Below, in pieces: positions 32,668-41,667 of a stretch of DNA of 64,000 nt (its first letter is position 1; the number at the start of each line of letters is the position of its first letter). Source of the DNA: Fragilaria crotonensis (taxonomy: Eukaryota > Bacillariophyta > Fragilariophyceae > Fragilariales > Fragilariaceae); assembly GCA_022925895.1 (NCBI GenBank), contig JAKSYS010000070.1, positions 81,047-145,046 of the forward strand, written 5' to 3'. Under the pieces are notes generated by a model, which did not search any database, was not told the DNA's origin, and saw only the letters and a list, made by a program, of their open reading frames with translations. Position numbers and translations under genes: made by a program.

Positions 32668-33898
32668 TTACAGTAGCAAAGCTTGCAACATGTTGCACCT
32701 GCCTTGTGAAACAGCATTTGATAGGTGCTGTAGGTTGCAAGCCAGATAGTGAACCACGCGGGACCATCCAGGATGATCAGTGTTAGGTAGCTGCGGAAAA
32801 AGCACATCACCGATCCTGTCTTCGGTAATTTGGAAAGGTAACTCTTGCTGTGTCGAATGAAGCATACGAATGAGCGACTTTAAAGCACCGGACATGGATG
32901 ACATGTCCTTTCCAAGGTTATATACTCTCTTTTCATGTATAAGTTTAGCGCAAGTCGTCAGAGGAATGATCCGCCACTCCTTCGCATGTAGGGACATGGA
33001 TAATAGTAGCTGTGCCACCTGACTCCAGGCTACCTGAATCTCGTCCCAGCCCAAATCGCCTTTCGGACAGAAAGCCAGGCGGAATTCGTTGATAAGAGGA
33101 TATCGCAAACCGCGCTTGTCGATAACTAATGAAAACAGCGATAGGTCAACAGCAGCAAGTTTTTCAATCTCCATTTCTGCTATCTGCAGCGTTGATGTGA
33201 GCTGGTTCTGAGTGTGAGACATTGCGCGAGCCTCCAATTGCAGCGCATTTTCTTCGTTAGCCATGGTCACGTCCATCTCGTCCAACTCAATCGATATTTC
33301 CTCTTGCTCTTTCTTGAGCTGCTTGAGGTGAGCGAGCTCCTCTTCCTGCTGTGATATCGCCTGCAAAAGCAAAGCTATTTCGTTTTCAAATGCTGACTCA
33401 ATTCTATAACGAACGGAAGTGAGATGTGTTACACGAATAGATGAATCATCATAGATCAACAAACCTTTCGATGACACTATCCTGTGGCTCGTCGAAACTT
33501 GGAGGAAACATGCCGTTGGTAAGTGTTCTTTCTAGACCACGAAGGCGTTCCTGTTGCGCTTTGACCTCAGAGTTATAGGCTTGACATTCGTGTCCTAGAC
33601 GTTCAGAATCTGCCTCCAAGGCTCTTGCAGCACTAAAAGGTGTGAGAGAAAGAAAGTTACCTCATATCTGTACCACCAAGGTGACGCACCGATCGAGACA
33701 ATCAACGCAAAGCCAAATTCCTTCTTCGACTACATTGCCCTCTGTTACTTTGAGGAGTGTTTCTGCCTGATTCAAGGCGCTTAGAGGAGTTTTGACTGAA
33801 TCGAGATGCACAAAGGAGGCATCCAAGTTCGATGATGTCCTTGGAAGGTCTTTCAAAGACTTGATGTGGTTACCACAGCGACAAGAAGGAATCGCCAT
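32668..33898 (-). CDS. ATG6: Beclin-1/ATG6 homologue (autophagy, PI3-kinase complex)
   Basis: Three exons: 33,898-33,690, 33,632-33,465 and 33,403-32,668, with very short GT-AG introns of 57 and 61 bp; 370 aa, a little shorter than yeast or animal proteins. The N-terminus has C6-x-C8 and C64-x2-C67 (WLCVDC), the Beclin zinc-type cysteines. A long coiled coil follows (ECQAYNSEVKAQQERL; SQQEEELAHLKQLKKEQEE). The C-terminal domain contains INEFRLAFCPKGDLGWDEIQVAWSQ, continuing into VAQLLLSM, equivalent to the evolutionarily conserved domain of Beclin-1. The protein nucleates the Vps34 lipid-kinase complex on membranes. An alternative extra 3' intron cannot be excluded, but the ORF ends plausibly at 32,668. 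Confidence 0.8.
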
Positions 33899-34073
33899 TG
33901 TCCATGGGACTCAGTGTTCTGCCTTGTCTGAACTCTGATGAAGTTTACTTCGACGATATACACTGTACTCGGAGTAATTCTGTAATTGCATGTATTTCGA
34001 CGTACTGTACATACACACGGAGTACACTTCTGCTGAACTCATACTGTACTCTGTACTGTGCTACGAGGACGTG

Positions 34074-34734
34074 GTACTTAAAGTTACATCTACTTCCGAC
34101 TCCCGGAAGGTCCGGCAATACGGGCGAAGTCCTGAATAAAGGAAGTATGCGCGCCCGCCGGGAGGGAAACAAGTTCCGATCTATGTCTGGCTGGCGCAAA
34201 ATTGGATGTGCCGGCGTGGTGGTGACACGGCTGACGTCTGTAAGAAGATTTGCTTACAGCGAAAAAAAAATTGCTTACGGAATGAAATTGCTGACGGAAT
34301 TTGCTTACCATAAGCAAATCTATTGTAAGCAGAAATTTGCTTATGCATACAAAATTTGCTTACTGGGAGATTAAATTTGCTTACAGGGACTGTCTTTTCT
34401 ACGTAAAAACATACCAATTTTAAAACACCTAAATAAAATTTACTTACAGCAAAGAAGAATTTGCTTACGAAAATCAAATTTGCTTACAGAAAAAATTTGC
34501 TTACAAAATTTGCTTACCGGCATAATTTGCTTACTGATTTTGCTTACTGTCAAGAAAAATTTGCTTACGATGCAGCAACCTTGCCGGCTCGGATGGATCA
34601 TTACGATTGCTAAAATTCTCGCATCATGCAAATCGGAGCAAGGCTGGCGCGCAAACTCAACTGCCCCTAACGGTACGGCTGGAACGTGCATGGGCCGGAC
34701 CTTCCCGGGTGATCTCCGCAACTGTAACTGGTAC
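34074..34734. mobile_element. Probable non-autonomous foldback/MITE-like element
   Basis: Left end GTAC-TTAA-AGTTACA near 34,074 and right end TGTAACTG-GTAC near 34,734 are imperfect inverted copies. Further in, CCCGGAAGGTCCGGC (34,102-34,116) matches the reverse complement of GCCGGACCTTCCCGGG (34,694-34,709). The inverted ends span roughly 40 bp with gaps. No coding capacity is visible. Between the ends is the TTGCTTAC array. No target-site duplication was found beyond the GTAC itself. Confidence 0.5.
34245..34570. repeat. Dispersed array of AATTTGCTTAC motifs
   Basis: Twelve exact TTGCTTAC words plus at least three one-base variants (TTGCTGAC, TTGCTTAT, TTACTTAC) occur in about 320 bp, spaced irregularly (13-60 bp), almost all on the plus strand. 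A few reverse copies (GTAAGCA, ATAAGCAA) lie near 34,310-34,335. Spacing is too irregular for a simple microsatellite, more like repeated binding sites inside the foldback element. Confidence 0.85.
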
Positions 34735-34965
34735 TCTACTAGTAGCAGCCTACACAACTAATGCACAGGTATGGACGCGACGTGAAATCAGAGACTTTCG
34801 GAAGTCATTAAGTCAGTTGTTAACAGTTTGCAACCTTGAATGCGCTTGCAGGAAACCTACTGGTACTTGAGAAGGAAACTCAAGGCTCTCCAAAAGTCTC
34901 CTTCTACCAAGCTCGGACTGAAGCCCGTCTAATTCAAAGAAGAAGGAAGATGAAATGGTACGGCA

Positions 34966-36168
34966 CTACGCCGGAACAGGGAGGGATTCCTTTTTCGTCA
35001 AGCGTTTCGATAGCGACCTTCGCAAGACATGCAGTGAGGCTTTGATTCGGGCTTTGGCTGGTGCTGGGTCCATTTCCCAATCGTCGTCCTCCTCCATCTC
35101 CTCGCCCACTATGCAGATCCGTTTTCGCTCCGCCTCGTAGGCCACTTCAACCTCATCCATACTATTGGGCTCATGCTCCTTCCGACGTTTTCTTTCAGTA
35201 GCAATCAGAGCCTTTTTCGCCACATTAGTCCAGGATGACAGCACCTCTCGTAGAGTGGCAGACGACTTGCTACTTATTTGGCTTTCAAAAGGACAAGATT
35301 GGGAGAAAACGGCCTGTGCGGTCACACGAAGAGAGCATATTTTCTCCGGCGTCGACGTGAAAACCCATTGTTCGCGAACGACGAATCGATCGGAATACGG
35401 AATATCCTCCAACGAAGTCGTGGACTCCATCACAACACATGACTTGGAGTACACTGTCAAGACTTGAGTTTTCGAAGCTTGGGCGTGCGAGGGACCAAAG
35501 AACGGCGTCCGAGTTGGAGTTTTGAACCGAATCAGTCGTTTCTTCGATTCTCCCCATTTTGAGTATTCAATATCCAAGTCACCACCCTGTCGCTGAAAGT
35601 CCACAAATGAGAAGGGAGCGTCATCTCCGAAAAAAATTTGAAAGAAATCCTTAGCATGAAGCGACGAGAACTCCTCTTCTACAATCATATTGGCAAGAGG
35701 AGCTGGAAGAACATGGTCTGCGGTGCTTTCAAGCGATTTTCTAGGCGATGTACGATCGTCACTGTTCATTTCGTCGCTCGAATCCGCTGAAACGACTGTA
35801 GAAATAGTGACTTGATGGGGAAGGTCAAACTTAGACTCGTGATAGTTTTCGCTCTTGGGAGATTTCCCGCAGTAGGTGGCACAGTCAGGCAGACCCATCT
35901 TTGCATACGCCCCTCCAAATAACAAACCAGCTCCTGCCAGAAAGAAAAGTGGATGCGCAATAGCCAAGAAGGCAATGCCCACCGTGGGCACACCGTAGCT
36001 GACGATTTTACCCCAAGTGGCGGGAGAATAGTCGGAAAGGGTTATAACCGAGGAAGCGTCTGACTTGATTTCTTCCTGTGTATCAGAGGATAGCCTTGCA
36101 ATCAGCGGAATGGATGCGACATCGCGTGGGTCAGGCTCCAGCACCTCAACCATGCTTGCCTTGGTCAT
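34966..36168 (-). CDS. VASt-domain membrane protein (GRAM/VASt sterol-transfer-like)
   Basis: From ATG 36,168 the product is 400 aa; the frame is open a further 23 codons upstream without ATG, so a 5' exon is possible. A hydrophobic hairpin (SYGVPTVGIAFLAIAHPLFF, then GAGLLFGGAY) lies near residues 57-90. The VASt domain occupies about 160-310: EEEFSSLHAKDFFQIFFGD, the KRLIRFKTPT strand and YSDRFVVREQWVF. VASt domains bind sterols, and relatives (Lam/GRAMD1/VAD1) move sterols at membrane contact sites. No GRAM domain is visible, unlike most relatives. The C-terminus is acidic and then basic (EEMEEDDDWEMD; RRSLSKRLTKK). Confidence 0.75.
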   Translation of the reverse strand: MTKASMVEVLEPDPRDVASIPLIARLSSDTQEEIKSDASSVITLSDYSPATWGKIVSYGVPTVGIAFLAIAHPLFFLAGAGLLFGGAYAKMGLPDCATYCGKSPKSENYHESKFDLPHQVTISTVVSADSSDEMNSDDRTSPRKSLESTADHVLPAPLANMIVEEEFSSLHAKDFFQIFFGDDAPFSFVDFQRQGGDLDIEYSKWGESKKRLIRFKTPTRTPFFGPSHAQASKTQVLTVYSKSCVVMESTTSLEDIPYSDRFVVREQWVFTSTPEKICSLRVTAQAVFSQSCPFESQISSKSSATLREVLSSWTNVAKKALIATERKRRKEHEPNSMDEVEVAYEAERKRICIVGEEMEEDDDWEMDPAPAKARIKASLHVLRRSLSKRLTKKESLPVPA

Positions 36169-38390
36169 TGTCAAGCTTGACGTTCCCTCCGTTTTTGAGA
36201 TGTTTTGGCCCCTCTTCCAATCAAAGTAGCCAGTCAAGAATTAAGACGTCTCATCATAGTTTTTTCTTCGAATATCCATAGATGCATAAGGTCCGTTGTG
36301 CCATTTAAACATAATACGTGCAGTCGGCATAATTAATGAAAAGTTCTCTCTCAGTAATAAGAAGGACGGCCAACGCCTGTTTAACGGGTTTTCTATACTT
36401 GCAGATTATTTGAGCTTCGAATGTTTTTCACAACAGGTTTGAACGGAAACAGGTCGTCGCCGTGCCGAGTCGTCATGCCATCATGCGTACTAGCTCCAAA
36501 CGGGTTGCAAGTGTACCTCCGATAAAAATAGGCAGAGCATGCAAAAACTCTGCGTCAGCTCGTTCAAACCTAGTACATCTCTACAGGAGTTTTAAATCAA
36601 GTCCACTCGAACTGAAGAACACTCACAGGATAGGGTTGAAAGCACGTGTATCATGTACGTGCTCCTGGTGTGTCCATAAATAACACGGACGGCGCAACAG
36701 CATCATGACAACACAACAACATTGACAACGACCTTTTGGCCCAACTACCCGTTGGCATCCTTTGGGGACAAGTCTTCTCCTATTCTAAAGAGATTGATGA
36801 GATCATTCCACATGTACAACTCTGATTTGTGATGGTGTATCCGATGGACAAATCACGGAAGGCAGCACAATTGATGGCGGTGTCTCATATTCCAAGTTAC
36901 TCGGAGGAATTGCGAAAGGAAGTTTTGAAAACTCAACTTCTCAATCGACTGTTGATTGGACCACCATTGGACTTTCTTCTGGAACATCACTTGGCTGGTC
37001 ATCTGATAGAATTCTCGATGGCAGGCTTAAGGGAAGAATTCCTGACTAGCTGCGACAACAATAATCGAGGAATGCCTTTGGGCGGGATGGAACATAAGGG
37101 TCAGACGGCTTACTCAATCGTAGTTCAGGTGGGATCGCTGTTGACTGATGAAGGCATCATGGCAGGAAAATATTTGGAGTGGGCATGAGAGTTAGGAAGA
37201 AACAGCACTGGGTTTGTCAGATGGAATGTTTGACGGCATTGCTGATTGCTCATCCGACTATCCGCCAAGACTATGAGACTGATAGCCGGCGGGCGGATTT
37301 AATTCCCGATTGGCGGGTCCGTGATGGGAATCATTGAAGGCACACTCAATGACATGTCCAACTATTGAACTCTTGGGGAAGCAGTTGTGCCTGGCACAAT
37401 GTTGTGAATCTCAACTTCTCGGTTGACTGTTGGTTGGAGAGTTGGCTTGATCGGCAACGGACGGCCTGCGATAACTTACTTGGCTGGTCCAATGGAGAAT
37501 TTTTGATGCCAGACGGAGGCGACAGGAAGGCATGAATCCTCGACTGCAACAATGATGTAATGCCCAAATGAATTACCTGATAGTGCAACGACAATATCTT
37601 GCAGCAGCAGGAAAGAAGGAACTCCTGATGTCCTGGCTCTATTAAGCTAACAGCCGTGGCAAGTGACTCAAAGTCATAAACTTCAGTTCAAAGATGCTAA
37701 GCAAACTCTATTGGGTTGAGACTGTGTTAGTTTACTACATTGTAAATCTGTGATTTTAATTGAGCTTGCATGATCTTTCTATGAACAGAGAGAACAAACA
37801 TGAATCATAGTCAATAGTCAGCCGAGACCTACTACGCATGTACTTGCAGCTGGTAGTACAGTACATGTACTAACATCTACCGGTAGTAGAACGAGCTCGA
37901 GCGGCGTTGAAAAAAGACGTGCGCACGCAGTGGCCTATAGACGCTTATTTCTGTCACGTACAAAATGTACACACGTCTACGGCAATTGTTTTTGTTTTTC
38001 GAAGGTACACTTGCAACCCGTTTGGAGGTCGTATGTATGCGCAGAGATTCAAAGAGAGTCGCTGGAACTCCAGTACTGTAAATACAGTACAAGTACCCGG
38101 TACTGTACTTGGGACCTGGAACAACCAGCACTATGCGCAGAGGTGTAGAGGATAGGGTAGGTCAACGTCAACGTATCGCTTTGTTGAAACCTTGAATTGG
38201 CCTCTCCCTCGCACTGATGGCCAAGGCGAATATGATACATCCATCGACCCAAGACTATTGATTGTCCACCATGTTTCAAAAGGGAAGCTGCACGTTTTCA
38301 TGCTAAACCCTGTATTGGTACCTCGAGTGTCCAAGCATCGTGTTGGAGTTCATGCCACGAATGCAAACACACTATCAAGGCTCCACCACT
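36169..38390. repeat. Intergenic repeats, relic duplications and a long inverted repeat
   Basis: No gene is supported with confidence. A 119-codon plus frame at 36,829-37,188 is unrecognised. 36,929-37,080 and 37,409-37,560 are diverged direct copies (TCAACTTCTCAATCGACTG versus TCAACTTCTCGGTTGACTG, then both ACTTGGCTGGTC). CTCCAAACGGGTTGCAAGTG near 36,490-36,520 recurs inverted near 37,998-38,030. 37,800-38,120 is GTAC-rich. The arrangement suggests old non-autonomous elements. Confidence 0.5.
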
Positions 38391-39387
38391 TTACTGGTTC
38401 CAACCAGAATTGCTCCTCCACTCTGCTGAATTGACCACAACTTCGTACTCGTTGTAGGGTGCCACTCGAACGTAGTCGTTATCACCCATCAGCCAGACGA
38501 CCATATTGCTTCTCGCTTCAGTCACATTATACACGCCATGAACATGCTGTCCCAGATGAACAACTGCCATTCCAGGAGTAGCGAGGCTTACATTGGTCGG
38601 CGCAATGTCTGTATCAGCATCGCCTATTCCACGTACGCTCTTGAAATATAGCGGAGCAGCTTCTGTTGTAGGTTGAAGGCAAACATTAATTGTTACGGTT
38701 GAGGCGTCTGCGTGTTCCGCAAGGTTGGTATCCGCATCTGGGTGGTACTGCACCACGAAGCCGTAGTCTGAAGAGATATCACCTTCTGCAACGCGATTTG
38801 GGAACATAACATGCGCCATGGGTCTGAAGACGAGATCGGGAGAGTGCCGCAACAAAGTTGTCAAATCCTACTTGGCTGAGAAGACATCCATAACGATTCA
38901 TTCCGTTGGGACGCCTCATGGGTATCCGAGAAGCTTCTTGGTAGGCTAGCTCGTCAAGAAAGAGGCTAACGAAATCATTTGTAAACACCTGAATAGTGTA
39001 GACGCCCTTCTTTTCAGTTGTATGAAAGAGCGCCTGCAGCATCCCAATAGATTTCCTTCGAATGGCATTCGAGATTCGTGGATCCAAAAATCTGTTCATA
39101 AACTCATCATTAATCTCGTACAATATTGGATGCTTGCGTCCCCATTCAGTCCTCGCTTCCTTCAAAAGATCGTTGTGTTCTGCCCAAAAGTCGACCCCCT
39201 CCATTTCACCTCCAGACGTGGAGGCCACCTGAGGCGCTCCAAGCCCTTGCGCTCTTGTCAGGGCACTGGTCGACACAACTGCGCACTCCCCACTAGTAGC
39301 ACGAACCCCCATTACCATGGTTACCACCACCAACAATAGCAACGACAAGGACAGCCCCAATAGGGCTTCGTCATTTTTGCGGAACAT
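38391..39387 (-). CDS. Prolyl-4-hydroxylase-like 2OG-Fe(II) oxygenase, one frame break
   Basis: OGFOD2-like oxygenase. The ATG at 39,387 begins a signal anchor (LLGLSLSLLLLVVVTMVMGV), so the enzyme faces the secretory lumen. The N-terminal frame carries RIPMRRPNGMNRYGCLL, the block preceding the catalytic core. Near 38,863-38,865 (AAA on the plus strand) the frame changes; one extra base accounts for it. Downstream come FVVQYHPDADTNLAEHAD, with the iron-binding HxD, and HLGQHVHGVYNVTEARSNMV, with the distal His and the 2OG-binding Arg. Because both halves are well conserved, sequencing error is likelier than loss. Expected reaction: hydroxylation of a protein side chain; substrate unknown. 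Confidence 0.7.
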
Positions 39388-39759
39388 TTGAGCAAATGTG
39401 ACAACTGCATATCGCACATGGGGCAGTCGTATACATCTGAATCTGATGTGGATATTCTCACTACGGTACAAGTACTCATAGTGCTACCTGGTACAGTATG
39501 ATAGCCGACAACTGCTACTGGCACCAACTGAACACGACATGCTTGTCACAGCGGTCCTCCCCTTAACAGTTCCCAACTCCAAATGATCATCCTTGTGGTG
39601 AACCGTACATGATGAGTTCACGGGTGAGGGATAACAATCACGTAATTTTGAGGATGTGAAGATAACGGGGTGCCACGTAGCTACCGGTGGTTCTTAAACG
39701 AACCCAGTGCAAACATTCGCACAGTGGTCCGAGAAAAACTCTGCATGTCTGCTATGCTA
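39388..39759. other. Intergenic, nothing recognised
   Basis: The upstream region of the oxygenase and the 3' flank of the MBOAT gene. A few GTAC words at 39,465-39,500; nothing else seen. Confidence 0.4.
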
Positions 39760-41083
39760 TTAGATCTTAGAAATCTCCTTTATGAGAGGAAACCCAATTC
39801 CAGCATGGTCAAAGAAGTTGGATACGACATAGGGCTCGCAAAACCAGTGAGCAACTGGCAGCGCCAGCATGACTAGCACCACTGTCCTCAAAGGAGCAGG
39901 CACAGTGTTAACGAACTGAACCACAAGCTTGGATCCTCCGATCGAGTACTCGAGCGCGATTATCAATGCATTCCATATGAAAAAGGCTGTAGATCCTCCA
40001 AGTGGTGTAGCGTAGCAAAGCGGCGCACTGCACGATCCATCTGTTCCCAACTCGTGAGTTCGGGGTTGGAATACAAAAGAAAGGATCCACTCGTGAAAAA
40101 GTCCACTGGCCAAAATGCTCCACCAGCGGCCAAGGCCCGTGGAACTTGGTTCTTCCGGAGAGGTATGTAAACCCCACGTTTCAAAGCTGAATGAATAACT
40201 CGATTCCAACGCTTTCCCCAGAACTCCGACGGGGATGTAGCAGTGAAAATTGGATTTTCCATCACTGTCTCGCATTTATATCCTGTCAAGAGGACAGTGG
40301 CAGCAATCAAGCCCTCGGCCGCAGTCGTAATGAATGATTGGAAAATGATACCCATGGCACAATTGTTTGCAAGTTGTGCTGGGTCCCATATTCTGCTTGC
40401 CAGATGCCACGGTTGGTCTTCAAACCTTCCAAATGGTTGGTAGTGTGAAGGGCGAACGAGCGATACCATGACGCCCAGAGTAAACAGGTATATGAAGAAC
40501 CATTTTACATGAGTTGCAACGTCCTTCAGTGACGCCTTGACGTACTTGCTATCCCTGTGGTTGTATTGCAAGGTCATGGGACATCCGCAATAGTGGACAT
40601 ACGCACCCATCGAGTTCAAATAAGAGGGAACGCAACCGTGCATTGCTGGACAACCAAAGGGAGTGAGTGAGTCATGCAGCTCTTGCAAATGAAATTAAAT
40701 CATGGCGGCTTACCTTCCGTCGTGTGAAAGATTCCGAGCGTTGGAGCAATCGCTCCAAAACAAAATTTCATAAATTTGTTTCGAATATCAAATAGCTCAA
40801 CTCCGAAGTGCGGCACGATAATCCAGAACGGCATCAGAACACCGTAACCCAAAAGATACGATAGAGGCGTGCCTGGCTTCTTGACGATGTACACGTAGGT
40901 GATGGCCCCTGTCAACGCCGCCATTGCTGACATTGCGCCAAAAATAGCGAGTGTCTCAACCCACCAGATGATGGAGAACATGTACAAGCCGTATTCTGTG
41001 TCCGCAACGATGAACGAGAAGAGAGCTTCTCTGTCATCAGTGTCGAGTTTATAGGGGAGCATCCAAGTCAATGATCCACTCAT
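39760..41083 (-). CDS. MBOAT wax-ester synthase-like acyltransferase, one frame break
   Basis: Two exons: 41,083-40,714 and 40,645-39,760, with a 68-bp GT-AG intron in phase 1. A one-base deletion in the T-run at 40,112-40,115 (AAAA on the plus strand) shifts the frame; adding one T would give 418 aa and make the total divisible by three. Family blocks: SEFWGKRWNRVIHSALKR, then across the break GGAF and LASGLFHEW, which holds the conserved MBOAT His. Multiple hydrophobic helices run throughout. The FWGKRWN/HEW pattern is that of plant jojoba-type wax synthases rather than of DGAT1 or DGAT2. Expected role: acyl-CoA transfer to fatty alcohol or another hydroxyl acceptor in the ER. Confidence 0.75.
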
Positions 41084-41667
41084 TGTTCGAAAATGAACGT
41101 CTCTTTAAGACGAATCGACCCAAGCGCGAATTGTGGTGATGGTTGATGATCCCTGAGCTCTCGGGACTTGGCACCAAGCACTGCACCAAGATGTGCAGAT
41201 TCAAGACATGTCGGATTTATGACATACACAGTATGCGTACTACCTTGTACCCAGTACCCAGTACGATTGTAGTAGAGTAGTGCTAAAGTACCGGTAGTTC
41301 GTTGGCTTCAACGTGAATCGTGATTATGCATACTAGAGCGTGCATACAGTAGAAGAAGCAATTGAATATCCCATCTCCCAATCCAACACATCGCCAGTCC
41401 TTCGACGTACACCTGGTATGATCCGAAATCCAAAACCTCCTACTCGAGTACCTTGTACCATGTACACATGTAGCATATGTATATTCTGTTGTTTAGCATT
41501 TTTCTTGTCGTCAGTCGTCACATCTTGTCAAGAACGGGCGAGTACTGTACATCGCAAGCCGACGCCGCACACTGGAGATCGGAGGTACCATGTACCACAG
41601 ACCTATGATACCGTTACAAAGCTGACAGTACTTGTAGTGTGTCATCAGCGATCTACAGCACCTGTAC
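41084..41667. other. Intergenic, GTAC-rich, left flank of the Crypton array
   Basis: Contains GTACCTTGTACCATGTAC-like words and no supported gene. The sequence CCTGTACTAC directly before the array shares TAC with the junction sequence AATAC between units. Confidence 0.5.

Larger units (their letters stand above)
33899..34965. other. Intergenic containing a small foldback element
   Basis: 33,899-34,073 is GTAC-rich upstream sequence of the Beclin gene (GTACTCGGAGTA near 33,966). 34,074-34,734 is annotated separately. 34,735-34,965 shows nothing recognisable and runs into the 3' end of the VASt gene. Confidence 0.4.

Noticed and set aside
38391-39387. Intron of about 48 bp (GTAGGA...CTTCAG) explaining the oxygenase frame change
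   Set aside because: Splicing there leaves the downstream conserved frame out of phase and would delete sequence that aligns with the family; a one-base indel is simpler.
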